18,880 bases of DNA from Verrucomicrobiales bacterium (GCA_005793025.1 SXQI01000052.1:1-18880); one strand, 5' to 3'; positions 1 through 7,578 are shown, counted from the stretch's first letter. Numbers and translations are program-made. Notes: generated by a model not told the origin, from the sequence alone.

Positions 1-125
1 CGGAGGGTGGCTGAAATGCTCCATGCTTTCGGGCCGTCGGATGAACCTGACATCTCGGCGCGTGCTGATTGGGAGCTAGCCAGACCGAGCGCAGCGACGC
101 CGGCAATTTTGATCAATTGTTTCAT
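1..125 (-). CDS. Partial secreted protein, N-terminus only
   Basis: Reading leftward from an ATG at 125-123, 41 codons run without a stop to the window edge. The first residues, MKQLIKIAGVAALGLASS, form a signal peptide: a lysine n-region, a hydrophobic core, and a likely cleavage site near QSARA. The mature part begins roughly EMSGSSDGPKAWSISAT. The purine run AGGA lies about 9 bases before the ATG and supports this start. In Verrucomicrobiota, a short signal peptide followed by a stretch resembling WSISATLR often starts an outer-membrane beta-barrel protein, but this is from memory of the family style and only 41 residues are visible. The body of the gene lies outside the window, so function is not assigned. 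Confidence 0.55.
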   Translation of the reverse strand, partial: MKQLIKIAGVAALGLASSQSARAEMSGSSDGPKAWSISATL

Positions 126-189
126 ACGTTGTTTTCCTGATTCATCAACATTCTGCCCAAACCCTTGTTACGTCTATAAATCCTGCTGA

Positions 190-218
190 TTTCTAATATG
201 AGGAGCCGTCTTCGTCAA
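190..218 (-). promoter_or_regulatory. Putative sigma-70 promoter of the partial leftward gene
   Basis: On the minus strand TTGACG (218-213) is followed after 17 bases by TAGAAA (195-190). The -35 matches five of six consensus bases and the -10 four of six. It lies about 65 bases before the ATG at 125 and points at it. This is consensus matching only. Confidence 0.35.
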
Positions 219-318
219 TTATTAAAACGGCACAGCCAAAAGTGCAGTAAATCGCATGTCCTCAGGTGACTCTTTAACATTCTCGGCCAACCCCACAAAT
301 TCCGCAACAAGTGTTTTC

Positions 319-352
319 AAAAAAATTATGCTCCTCTAATTCCCCGAGGTGC
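319..352 (-). terminator. Weak rho-independent terminator after the glycosyltransferase gene
   Basis: Just past the stop of the leftward cluster, the minus strand has a short hairpin: CCTC pairs with GAGG around a 9-base loop, extended by a GC pair beyond an A-A mismatch. Four bases later comes a run of seven T (325-319). The stem is short, so termination strength is uncertain, but the position at the end of a four-gene unit fits. Confidence 0.4.
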
Positions 353-359
353 ATGGTTT

Positions 360-2153
360 TTACTTCTCGCCTGCGATCCATCGGATGCGGTCGCTGAGGA
401 ATAATTGTTCTGGCAGAAAACCTTTGGGAGCCTGCTTTAAAGGGAAGCCTGTAGGCACATTGGTTCGGAGGAGTGAATCTAGGACGAACCGTCCCCAGAC
501 TCCTTCGGAACCGCCTCTAACCATCTCCGAAAGGAACTTGGTGTCCATCGTGATTTGAGTGAGGTAAAGCCCTTGGATGGGTCGCATGTAATCGTTGATT
601 CGATAAAAGTCGCTGGTGTGGTCGGTGGCAGCATCGAGCGTTGTCCAGACACAATCCCGGTTGCCATACCACGCCACGGCCCATGGCATGTCGCTCATCA
701 TTAACTCTTTCTCGTTCATCCACTTGCTCGTATTTTGAATCACAGGTGGGAGGTATGGCGGGTAGGAAAGTGCGATGGATCTCGGGGGGAGAAGGGATAG
801 GATCAGGGGAGCAGAGCAAATTAGCGCAAATCCGGTAATGAGAATGGGGCGAGTGGGTTGCCACTCGAATTCTAATTGATCCAATAAGAGGAAGAAGAGG
901 GCACTCCCGAAGATAAAAATAAACGGCGAGATGAGGACGAGGAGATTTTCTCCGTTGAGGACAGGAGAAATAGTCGTGAGGCTGGTCTTTCCTAATGCTT
1001 GGGTAAGAAGGAGAACGGCGATTACGGCAATGAGGAACCAGCGTAATCGGTTCAGGAACACGTTGCGAAAGGGAATGAGCAGACCGGGAAGAAAAAACGC
1101 GCTCAACCAACTTCCGCCCATTTGGGGGAGATCCTGCTGAATCAACCGGGCGAGTTCCACAAAGAGTTTGCGACCATACGCATCGATTCCGAGCCGATTC
1201 AGTTCTGCTGCAAAGTTTAGCGGCAATGAGCGGATAAGGCGATTGCCGGGAAATGCGGAGGTTTCTTCGCTGATGGCGAATCCTGCGGTGCCGAAAAGGG
1301 TGCCGGTGAGGGAATAATTCCTAGATAACCAAGGCGAAATTAGCACGAGGAAGACGATTAGGCAGGCTACGATTGCTGGGACTCGGCGGGTCCCGGCGAT
1401 CCATGCGATAAACCCTATGACTACCGGAACGAGCACTAGGAGTGAGTAACGAGTCAAAACTGCGACGGCCAACAAGGCCCCGATGCCTAGACCGAGTTGA
1501 AGGAACTTGGAGGTAGGGGTTGTTTCGTCCTGACTCCGGTGGTTCAAATGGAGTAGGAGCGAGACGATCCAGCAAAGAATGAGGGCGAGGAAAATGGTGG
1601 GTAAACCCGAGACTGAGAACTGCCAAAAGAGATTTGAGGCACCGAGGGAAACCGTTGCCAACCAAGCAACGGGGGAGTCAAAGAGGGTTTTTGCAAGGTG
1701 GAAAACTGAGATGAGTAGGATTAAGAATAAGCATTGATTGAAAACTGCGATGATCATTTCAGGCTGATATCGCGAGAATTTATCTGCATCTTTAATCTCA
1801 AAGGTGAAAGGCAGCACCTTCATCAAGCCCGCGAGGATTGTCGGATAGACTGGGGCATTGGCAATATCAGGGTGGAACCCCCCTAAGCCGTGCCCTGCCT
1901 CGCCTCGGTTCGCTTGGAGAAGCGCCACGCTTAATGGCCTGATGTAACGGGTCGTAAAGCCATGGCCTTCAGCTAGGTTGCGGCCGACTTGGGCGGCATC
2001 CATGGCCTCTGGGGAGCTGAAGTTTTTGAATTCTCGAACGTTGTAAAACGTGATGAATGCCGCAAGCCCAAGCCAGATGGATACCAGCTTAAGCCGTTGA
2101 ACCCAAATTCCTTCTTCCAATTGGTGAATCCACTCCTGTAACCCTGGCATCAT
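360..2153 (-). CDS. GT-C type membrane glycosyltransferase (ArnT/PMT-like)
   Basis: A 597-residue polytopic membrane protein, last in the cluster behind the response regulator (6-base gap). It has a short N-terminal segment, a first membrane span near 22-38, then a large periplasmic loop containing EAMDAAQVGRNLAEGHGF (49-66). In this fold (GT-C, families such as GT39/GT83) the acidic residues of the first loop bind the metal or lipid-phosphate sugar donor. E49 and D52 are the candidates. About ten hydrophobic spans follow between 133 and 455, including a characteristic SPWLSRNYSLTG stretch at about 273-284. A soluble C-terminal part runs from about 465. The family moves a sugar from a polyprenyl-phosphate carrier to lipid or protein on the outer face of the inner membrane. 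Donor and acceptor cannot be read here. The start has a second ATG three bases on, and GGAAGAG lies about 11 bases upstream. Confidence 0.75.
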   Translation of the reverse strand: MMPGLQEWIHQLEEGIWVQRLKLVSIWLGLAAFITFYNVREFKNFSSPEAMDAAQVGRNLAEGHGFTTRYIRPLSVALLQANRGEAGHGLGGFHPDIANAPVYPTILAGLMKVLPFTFEIKDADKFSRYQPEMIIAVFNQCLFLILLISVFHLAKTLFDSPVAWLATVSLGASNLFWQFSVSGLPTIFLALILCWIVSLLLHLNHRSQDETTPTSKFLQLGLGIGALLAVAVLTRYSLLVLVPVVIGFIAWIAGTRRVPAIVACLIVFLVLISPWLSRNYSLTGTLFGTAGFAISEETSAFPGNRLIRSLPLNFAAELNRLGIDAYGRKLFVELARLIQQDLPQMGGSWLSAFFLPGLLIPFRNVFLNRLRWFLIAVIAVLLLTQALGKTSLTTISPVLNGENLLVLISPFIFIFGSALFFLLLDQLEFEWQPTRPILITGFALICSAPLILSLLPPRSIALSYPPYLPPVIQNTSKWMNEKELMMSDMPWAVAWYGNRDCVWTTLDAATDHTSDFYRINDYMRPIQGLYLTQITMDTKFLSEMVRGGSEGVWGRFVLDSLLRTNVPTGFPLKQAPKGFLPEQLFLSDRIRWIAGEK

Positions 2154-2159
2154 AAGATA

Positions 2160-3536
2160 TTAAAACTCTTCCAACCTGTGCACGTGTAGTTTCCGGTGCA
2201 AGGTTCGTCGGCTGATTCCGAGCTTAGTCGCAGCAAGGGTTCTGTTTCCAGCAGATTCCTGCAAAGCTCTGGTGATCAGTTGTTTTTCGGCCTCGTGGAC
2301 GCTCAGACCAGCCTCGATTTGAGGTGCCTGAACTGCGAGTGGCTTCACGTTTTGGCTGGCGGAGCCGGGGCGTATTGAGGCCGGCAAATCACGCAACGCG
2401 ATGCGATCTCGTCGGCAAAGCACCACCCCATGCTCTAACGCGGCCCGTAGTTCCCGGACATTCCCGGGCCATGGGTAACTGAGAATTGCGTCCATGGCTT
2501 CGGGTTCGAAATCCGTAATACTCTTTGAATTCTCTCGGCTGAATTCTTTCAGAAAAGCTTTAGCAATCAACGGAATGTCCCCCACCCGTTCACGGAGTGG
2601 CGGGAGGTTGATTTGGATGACCCGGAGACGGTAAAATAAATCCTCGCGAAACGAACCGGTTTTGATGGCTTGTTCTAGGTTTTTGTTGCTGGCGGAAACG
2701 ATTCGGACATCGGCTTGAAGGGTTTTCCCGGAACCGACGCGCTCAAATGTCCGTTCGCCAAGAATGCGGAGGAGTTTAATTTGGGTGGTTGCATCGATTT
2801 CTCCGATTTCATCCAGAAACAAAGTGCCGCCTTGGGCTTGTTCAACGCGACCGATCCGACGTTCGTGTGCGCCGGTGAAGGCTCCCTTCTCGTGTCCGAA
2901 CAGTTCGCTCTCAAGCAGGTTTGCGGGCAGCGCACCGCAATGGACGGTGATGAGTGGACCTCGCGCTCGCGTGCTGAGTTGGTGGATGCCTTTGGCGATG
3001 AGTTCTTTTCCGGTGCCGCTTTCGCCTTGGATCAAGATGCTGGCGTGGCTGGGGGCGACTTGCCGAACGATCTCAAAGATTTCCCGCATCGCGGGGGATT
3101 CGCCGATGATGTTCTCTAGACCGAATCGTTTATCGAGCTGAACGCGAAGGGCGACATTTTCGGTTTCCAGCTTTTGCTGTCTTAGAGCGCGCTTGATTCT
3201 AAATTCAAGCTCATCAATCTGCATCTTGCCTTTGGGGATGTAGTCATCGGCCCCCTGTTTCATGGCGTTGACCGCGATTTCTTCGGAACCGTAAGCCGTC
3301 ATCAAAATACAGATGGGGGGATGAGGGAGCGATTTGGCGCGTGAGATCAGCTTCAGCCCGTCTTCGTTGGGCATGCGGAAATCCGTCAGCATCACATCGA
3401 AGTTTTCTTGTTCGAGTAATTGGATGGCACTGGCGGCGGAGTCGGCGAGGTAGATATCAAAATGATCCTCGAGAGCTGCTCTCAGCCCTTCGCGTTGGGT
3501 CTTTTCGTCGTCAACAATGAGGAGTGCAGGGTTCAT
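2160..3536 (-). CDS. NtrC-family sigma-54-dependent response regulator
   Basis: A 458-residue DNA-binding activator with the full three-domain order. The receiver domain spans about 4-120, with the acidic pocket D9/D10, phospho-acceptor D52 (in MLTDFRMP), T80 and K102. The AAA+ domain spans about 142-375: Walker A GESGTGKE at 171-178, the sigma-54 contact loop GAFTGA at 218-223, Walker B GGTLFLDEIG at 236-245, and an arginine-rich REDLFYRLRV stretch near 297-306. A Fis-type helix-turn-helix lies at about 416-455 (NRTLAATKLGISRRTLHRKL). GAFTGA is intact, so it should act with RpoN to open promoters when phosphorylated. The reading frame is open for 25 more codons upstream, but MNPALLIVDDE is chosen because its ATG overlaps the kinase stop as ATGA and the receiver fold begins there. 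The partner kinase is the gene just upstream. Confidence 0.93.
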   Translation of the reverse strand: MNPALLIVDDEKTQREGLRAALEDHFDIYLADSAASAIQLLEQENFDVMLTDFRMPNEDGLKLISRAKSLPHPPICILMTAYGSEEIAVNAMKQGADDYIPKGKMQIDELEFRIKRALRQQKLETENVALRVQLDKRFGLENIIGESPAMREIFEIVRQVAPSHASILIQGESGTGKELIAKGIHQLSTRARGPLITVHCGALPANLLESELFGHEKGAFTGAHERRIGRVEQAQGGTLFLDEIGEIDATTQIKLLRILGERTFERVGSGKTLQADVRIVSASNKNLEQAIKTGSFREDLFYRLRVIQINLPPLRERVGDIPLIAKAFLKEFSRENSKSITDFEPEAMDAILSYPWPGNVRELRAALEHGVVLCRRDRIALRDLPASIRPGSASQNVKPLAVQAPQIEAGLSVHEAEKQLITRALQESAGNRTLAATKLGISRRTLHRKLHVHRLEEF

Positions 3537-4819
3537 GGTGGGAGAGAATCGTCCGAAGACGGCGGGCTTGGCGGAAGGATGCGCTGGCGTTTTTCTCCGG
3601 ATGGGAACCAAATCCGGAAGGTGGTGCCCTGCCCTGAGTGGCTCTCCAAATCCATGCGTCCCCCATGGTCTCGGACGATGCGTTGGACAATCATTAGTCC
3701 CAGTCCTGAGCCTTTCTTTTTTGTGGTATAAAACGGCTCAAAAATTCGGTTGATTTGTTCCTGAGGAATCCCGGGCCCAGTGTCAGAAATAGCAACCCAG
3801 ACTCCTTCTCCCGCGACGCCGGTTTGCGCGGTGATGACCCCATCCCGAGAGAGTGCTTGCATCGCATTTTTTGTGATGTTCACCAAGACTTGTTTGATCT
3901 GGGATGGATCGAGGAAAACGGCTGGAAGTTGGGCGTGGAGATTTTGGACGGTCCGCTGGCCTCGGTTGAGGATTTCAGGTTGTAGGAGTTCAAAAGTTTC
4001 GCGGACGATATCGTTGAGGGAGACTTTTGAGTATTGAGGCGGGCTCGGTCGCAGGGCTGAGAGAAATTGGGTGACGATATAATCGAGTCGGGTGATCTCT
4101 CCCTTGGCGACTTGGAGATAGGAATCCAATTTGAATAGGGCTTGCTTCGGGTCGTCGTCTGGTTGCGGAGGATCCGTGAGAATTGATTTGAACCTGAGTC
4201 CCTTTTTCTTAGGGGCTGGGGCGGCGGTAGTTTGGTGCAGTTTTTTAATCTGCCGTTCCATCAATTGCAGATGAATCGCGAGCGCATTTAACGGGTTACC
4301 AATTTCGTGGGCAACACTCGCGGCGAGCAGCGTTAAGGCTTGGACACGCTCCGTTTCGATGGCCTCGGCGGTGCGTTGGCGGGCCTCGGTCGCATCGTGA
4401 AGGATGAGAGCCACGCCTGAACTGCCACTGCGTTCTCCATCGAGAGGTGCGGCATAGAGGTTGAGGTAACGGCGTCGAGGGTAATCGATTTCAAATTCCT
4501 GACGGATCACCCGAGAACCTCCCTCGGCATCGACTCGAGAGATGCGTTCCCAATCAAGGCCCGGAAAATGGCGTTGGATGGGTTCTCCTTCGACTTGGGG
4601 TTTTTGCCAACCGAGAATGCGTGTCACCGCGTCGTTATGGTAAAGGATTCTTCCCTGTTCGTCGGTCACTAGGACGCCGTCCTCAATCACATTGAAGAGG
4701 GTCTCGAGAAACGTTCGTTCGCGGGCTAGATGCTCAACAACCGTTTGCAACCCTTGGGTGTCGAGCCGCCCAATTCGCGTTAAGACTTTGTCGAGGAAGT
4801 TAGATTTCCGGGGAGGCAT
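3533..4819 (-). CDS. Soluble PAS-domain sensor histidine kinase (NtrB-like)
   Basis: A 428-residue kinase with no membrane span or signal peptide, so it should sense in the cytoplasm. The order is a short helical lead (1-35), a PAS domain (about 36-150), a HisKA dimerisation hairpin with phospho-acceptor H171 in SVAHEIGNPLNAL, and an HATPase domain from about 300. The HATPase domain has the N-box (N314/N318), DTGPGIP at 346-352 and GSGLGL at 370-375. Between the two helices of the HisKA hairpin there is a stretch of about 30 residues rich in Pro, Lys and Asp (197-226), which is unusual. It sits 10 bases after corA and overlaps the response regulator by four bases (ATGA), so the two should be translated together and form a cognate pair. 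The ligand of the PAS domain cannot be told. No clear ribosome-binding site precedes the ATG. Confidence 0.92.
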   Translation of the reverse strand: MPPRKSNFLDKVLTRIGRLDTQGLQTVVEHLARERTFLETLFNVIEDGVLVTDEQGRILYHNDAVTRILGWQKPQVEGEPIQRHFPGLDWERISRVDAEGGSRVIRQEFEIDYPRRRYLNLYAAPLDGERSGSSGVALILHDATEARQRTAEAIETERVQALTLLAASVAHEIGNPLNALAIHLQLMERQIKKLHQTTAAPAPKKKGLRFKSILTDPPQPDDDPKQALFKLDSYLQVAKGEITRLDYIVTQFLSALRPSPPQYSKVSLNDIVRETFELLQPEILNRGQRTVQNLHAQLPAVFLDPSQIKQVLVNITKNAMQALSRDGVITAQTGVAGEGVWVAISDTGPGIPQEQINRIFEPFYTTKKKGSGLGLMIVQRIVRDHGGRMDLESHSGQGTTFRIWFPSGEKRQRILPPSPPSSDDSLPP

Positions 4820-4829
4820 GGAGGAGGGA

Positions 4830-5831
4830 TCAGCGGAGCCAACCTTTTCTTCTAAAATACCAGTAAGTTGCGACCGTCGTCACAATCGTCAGGATGGCCG
4901 CAATGACGTAGCCATACTTCGCTGACAGTTCGGGCATCCCATTAAAATTCATCCCATACCATGTGCCGATCATCATCAGGGGCGTGGTGATGATCGTGAT
5001 GAGGGTGAGGAGTTTCACCACTTCAGCCGTCTGATTGGAGGACATGCTGAGATAGACTTGGAGCAAGCCGGAAATGCTGTCGGTGTAGCTGTGCGCCAGT
5101 TCGGAAATCTGCGAGAGCGAGTCGTAAACGTTTCTGTAATAAGGCACCAAATGAGGCCGGATTAACTTAAACTCTCCTCCTGCAAAGCGGGCCATGACTT
5201 CGCGCTGCGGGCCGATAATCTGGCGAAGGTGCAAGACCTCTTTTTTAAGTTGGATAATCCGCGTGAGAACTCGGGGATGGGGGGCTTGGATGACTTCCTG
5301 TTCGAGGTCCGATATTTCGACGGCGAGTTCGTCCAAGGCGGGTTTGTAGTTTTGGGCAATGGCGTCCAGAAGATTGTGGGCCAGACGGTCGGGAGCGCGT
5401 GCGAGCAAAATGGTTCCGTGGACCGAACGTTCCGCTGTCAATTGCACGCTCCGCAGTGGGACATCGTGATAGGTGACTAGGAAATTCTTGCCTAAGAAAA
5501 AATTGAGCTCACTCGTCGCGAAAACACCGTCTCGCCGACTGTAATCTACCGCGTGGATCACCATGAACAAATGAGGTGAAAACCGATCACCTTCCTTGGG
5601 ATGATACTCATCCACTTTGGGAGAGGCAGAAACTTGGAGACAATCCTCGATGGTGAGCGGATGGAAATGAAAGACACCCTCAAGAATGCGTCGGGCATCG
5701 GCCTCGGGTGCTTGATCCAGATCAACCCAGAGAAACAGGTTGGTATCGGCTAGCAATGTGGGCATCAGGAACAGATCGATATCCTGACTGTGCAACTTAC
5801 CCTGAGTGGTGAAGGCGAAAGATCGGATCAT
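4830..5831 (-). CDS. corA: CorA magnesium/cobalt channel
   Basis: A 333-residue protein of the CorA family, which forms pentameric Mg2+ (also Co2+, Ni2+) channels in the inner membrane. A long N-terminal cytoplasmic alpha/beta and helical domain is followed by two spans close to the C-terminus (about 272-292 and 308-327). The signature GMN sits at 293-295 at the end of span 1, and the periplasmic loop reads GMNFNGMPEL. A basic tail RRKGWLR ends the protein, as usual. An in-frame TTG at 5876 would add 15 residues, but it overlaps the last base of the predicted -10 box. The ATG at 5831 (MIRSFAFTT) is therefore chosen, although its ribosome-binding site is poor. It is the first gene of the cluster with the kinase, response regulator and glycosyltransferase. 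That arrangement is not one I know from well-studied bacteria, where corA normally stands alone. Confidence 0.92.
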   Translation of the reverse strand: MIRSFAFTTQGKLHSQDIDLFLMPTLLADTNLFLWVDLDQAPEADARRILEGVFHFHPLTIEDCLQVSASPKVDEYHPKEGDRFSPHLFMVIHAVDYSRRDGVFATSELNFFLGKNFLVTYHDVPLRSVQLTAERSVHGTILLARAPDRLAHNLLDAIAQNYKPALDELAVEISDLEQEVIQAPHPRVLTRIIQLKKEVLHLRQIIGPQREVMARFAGGEFKLIRPHLVPYYRNVYDSLSQISELAHSYTDSISGLLQVYLSMSSNQTAEVVKLLTLITIITTPLMMIGTWYGMNFNGMPELSAKYGYVIAAILTIVTTVATYWYFRRKGWLR

Positions 5832-5845
5832 GATTACGCTCGGGT

Positions 5846-5866
5846 TTGGCACCGGATGTGTGCCAA
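5846..5866. promoter_or_regulatory. Perfect inverted repeat in the corA leader
   Basis: TTGGCAC and GTGCCAA form perfect 7-base arms around a 7-base centre. The element lies between the predicted -10 box and the corA ATG, so it would be an operator just past the transcription start or a hairpin at the very 5' end of the mRNA, ending 14 bases before the start codon. Its regulator is unknown. Confidence 0.5.
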
Positions 5867-5875
5867 CTTGACTCA

Positions 5876-5903
5876 ACTATAACAGGGACAAAGCGGCTTG
5901 CAA
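5876..5903 (-). promoter_or_regulatory. Putative sigma-70 promoter of the corA cluster
   Basis: On the minus strand TTGCAA (5903-5898) is followed after 16 bases by TATAGT (5881-5876). Transcription would begin near 5869, about 38 bases before the corA ATG. The same -10 hexamer and spacer length occur before the enolase gene at 14199-14226. Confidence 0.5.
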
Positions 5904-6023
5904 GAGTGCGGGTGGGAAGAACGGGTTGAGATTTGGTGTTAGAAAGAAGGACAATGGAACCGAATGCATCGAAGCAGTGACCGAACCCACCGCTTCACCT
6001 GAAAGGATTTTGGATACTAACTA

Positions 6024-6110
6024 TGGTACCGATGGAGGGGCTCGAACCCCCACGTCTGTAAAGACACCAGATTTTGAGTCTAGCGCGTCTGCCAATTCCG
6101 CCACATCGGC
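6024..6110 (-). tRNA. tRNA-Leu (anticodon CAA)
   Basis: An 87-base leucine tRNA read on the minus strand. The acceptor stem GCCGATG (6110-6104) pairs with CATCGGT (6034-6028) with one G-U pair. The discriminator A and an encoded CCA follow (6027-6024). The D arm contains GGCGGAATTGGCAGAC. The anticodon loop CTCAAAA reads CAA, for the UUG codon. A long variable arm with GTCT pairing AGAC marks a class II tRNA, and the T arm carries GGTTCGAGCCC. Nothing in it is degenerate. It stands between the corA promoter and the accessory stretch. Its 3' end faces corA, not the accessory region, so it does not look like the integration site of that region. Confidence 0.96.
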
Positions 6111-6214
6111 TACCGGATCTTCTACAGGGAAAGACTACACCGGCTTGGAGGGTGATCGCAAGTACCCATTTGGACCCCCCGAATCAACCACCGGTTAACG
6201 TTCGATCTCAAAGG

Positions 6215-6251
6215 GACTTTATTCGTTCATTCGTTTATTTCGTAACCCCCC
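6215..6251 (+). repeat. ATTCG-unit repeat, copy 1
   Basis: Full copy of a ~35-base family. After GAC come the units TTTATTCG, TTCATTCG and TTTATTTCG, then TAACCCCCC. It lies about 80 bases past the stop of the VapC toxin gene. Copy 2, in the same orientation, is 830 bases on. Confidence 0.9.
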
Positions 6252-6330
6252 AAACGCGTGGGGTTGCAGTTCAACCTGTTGACAACGTCCGCGACACCGG
6301 ACCGGGTCGATGCTGCAGAGGCGATGGTCT

Positions 6331-6732
6331 TTATTTAAGCAAGGCTGTGAAGCCGGCTTGCTCGAAGTGTTTATCTGCGGTGAGGGCTCGGGTGATGCCT
6401 TCATCGCGCATCACTACGAAAGAGACGCAGTCGGTCAAAGACCAATCTTTGTCCGGGCGCGAGCCGTAAAGCGCAATGGCTTCTTCGAGCAAGGGGCGAG
6501 AGGCAGGTACGACCTGAATGGCTGGGCTGAGTTGAATGTGGCGGTAGAGATCCATGAATCTCTCGCGATTGACCGACCGGCTTAAACCGTCGGCGAGTTC
6601 CGTGATAATCCAGTCCGTGGTGATACGAAGTAAACGGGTATTACGGCTGTAACTAATGGCAAGAGAATGGACCGGATCGTTGCGGTTGAGGATCGCAAAA
6701 AAGAAGAACGTGTCGGCGAAGACCGGTTTCAC
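6331..6732 (-). CDS. vapC: PIN-domain toxin (VapC family)
   Basis: A 133-residue PIN domain, the usual VapC size. The four acidic residues expected for the Mg2+-dependent RNase centre are present: D7 (VFADTF), E45 (IITELAD), D101 (WSLTDCVSF) and D120 (ALTADKHF). VapC toxins cleave specific RNAs, often initiator tRNA or rRNA, and are held inactive by the antitoxin. The cellular target cannot be read from sequence. The start codon is GTG, and it overlaps the antitoxin stop as GTGA, so translation should depend on the upstream antitoxin. The gene is intact with no frameshift. The gene symbol is used at family level only. Confidence 0.85.
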   Translation of the reverse strand: MKPVFADTFFFFAILNRNDPVHSLAISYSRNTRLLRITTDWIITELADGLSRSVNRERFMDLYRHIQLSPAIQVVPASRPLLEEAIALYGSRPDKDWSLTDCVSFVVMRDEGITRALTADKHFEQAGFTALLK

Positions 6733-6935
6733 TTTTTAGGAATGCCGTGCAGGTAATGGTCGTGGTTCGTGGCGAAATCAGGCGGCAACCCTTCGATGCG
6801 TGCGGCGATTTGTAGAAGCCCATCGGTGAACTGATCCGCCTCGTTTTTGGAAATAACCGCATCACCACCGCCCCCTTGGATCCACCGTGAGCGAGGTTGC
6901 TTTGTTGGTGTTTTCCTAGCAGAAAGCGGTTTCAT
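6729..6935 (-). CDS. Probable antitoxin of the PIN-domain toxin
   Basis: A 68-residue protein directly before the toxin gene and overlapping it by four bases, the standard antitoxin-first order. The N-terminus is basic and rich in Ser, Thr and Pro (MKPLSARKTPTKQPRSRW). The middle, DAVISKNEADQFTDGLLQIA, is helical, and the C-terminus ends HDHYLHGIPKK. No clear ribbon-helix-helix, AbrB or Phd fold is recognisable, so it would not be named VapB by domain. The role is inferred from position and size. The acidic and aromatic C-terminal half probably wraps the toxin. The lack of an evident DNA-binding fold leaves autoregulation uncertain. Confidence 0.65.
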   Translation of the reverse strand: MKPLSARKTPTKQPRSRWIQGGGGDAVISKNEADQFTDGLLQIAARIEGLPPDFATNHDHYLHGIPKK

Positions 6936-7044
6936 TCCATCGAATCTAATCTATTATTGACGCGACGGACAGCCTCATTTTTTAGATGGCTGGGAAAGGC
7001 TGGGTAGATCGTGACCCTGTGTGGTGAAGTTGATTTCAACGGCG

Positions 7045-7078
7045 GACTTTATTCGTTCATTCGTTTATTTCGTAACCC
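7045..7078 (+). repeat. ATTCG-unit repeat, copy 2
   Basis: Same units as copy 1, including the variant third unit TTTATTTCG, ending in TAACCC. It lies 110 bases before the antitoxin start, on the other side of the VapC pair from copy 1 and in the same orientation. The two copies are identical over 34 bases. Confidence 0.9.
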
Positions 7079-7079
7079 A

Positions 7080-7578
7080 CACAACATCCTGCGGCACCGC
7101 CACTTCGATTTGCGGAAAGGCACAAACGGGACTTATTTGGAGGCTTATACTGGAACCTCGAGGTTTTTTAAGGACATCCAAGGACAGGGATGACACCGAG
7201 GAAGATAAAAAACTAGCCCAACAGTTCCTACCAAGCCTTCGGCGGTTCCAGCGTCGAATGGGGTGGGATCATAGTGACTCAGGCGACGGAGGAGGTGGAT
7301 AACTTTTAAGATCACGCGGTGATCTCAAGGAACCACAACACCGCCGCAGGCGGGTTGGTTTATCTCTTTATCTCGCTCAATATTCTATAAGAATTTGAGA
7401 ATAGGGGTGGCCCCCTCTAGGAGGGTATTTCTAGAGGTTTTTTCTACTAAAGAAGGCGATCATGGAATGATCCACTGCCCCCTACACCACAAAGAAACAC
7501 CAAATAGTTCTTAAAGGCAACTCCTAAACGTCTTTTTAGAGCAGAAAATGTCGTCAACCGTCGAAAAACCCGGCTGGA
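7080..7578. other. Gene-free stretch with three hairpins
   Basis: About 500 bases between repeat copies 2 and 3 in which I recognise no gene on either strand. The short open frames are broken and lack start signals. Structure is concentrated at 7310-7443: a perfect palindrome GATCAC-GCG-GTGATC (7310-7324), then CCGCC-GCA-GGCGG (7341-7353) flanked by AACC and GGTT that extend the pairing, then a terminator-like hairpin at 7414. This may be remnant mobile DNA or a small RNA gene. No good promoter is visible upstream. Confidence 0.5.
7414..7443 (+). terminator. Terminator-like hairpin
   Basis: CCTCTAG (7414-7420) and CTAGAGG (7431-7437) form a perfect 7-base stem with a 10-base loop, followed at once by six T (7438-7443). 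It points rightward, but no rightward gene is found before it. It either ends an unannotated RNA or is chance. Confidence 0.4.

Noticed and set aside
5843..5870. Possible sigma-54 promoter (TGGCAC) before corA
   Set aside because: TGGCAC is present, but the downstream GC falls two bases too far for the GG-N10-GC spacing. The motif is better explained as one arm of the inverted repeat.
6024..6110. tRNA-Leu as the integration site of the accessory stretch
   Set aside because: The 3' end of the tRNA faces corA, no copy of its 3' end is seen on the far side of the accessory stretch, and no integrase is present.
6181..6260. Integron attC site or CRISPR array made from the repeats
   Set aside because: No GTTRRRY core with paired R and L boxes is seen, the repeats occur in both orientations at irregular distances, and no integrase or Cas gene is present.
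7011..7302. Short rightward open frames across repeat copy 2
   Set aside because: They are created by the repeat sequence, have no ribosome-binding site and no resemblance to a protein family.
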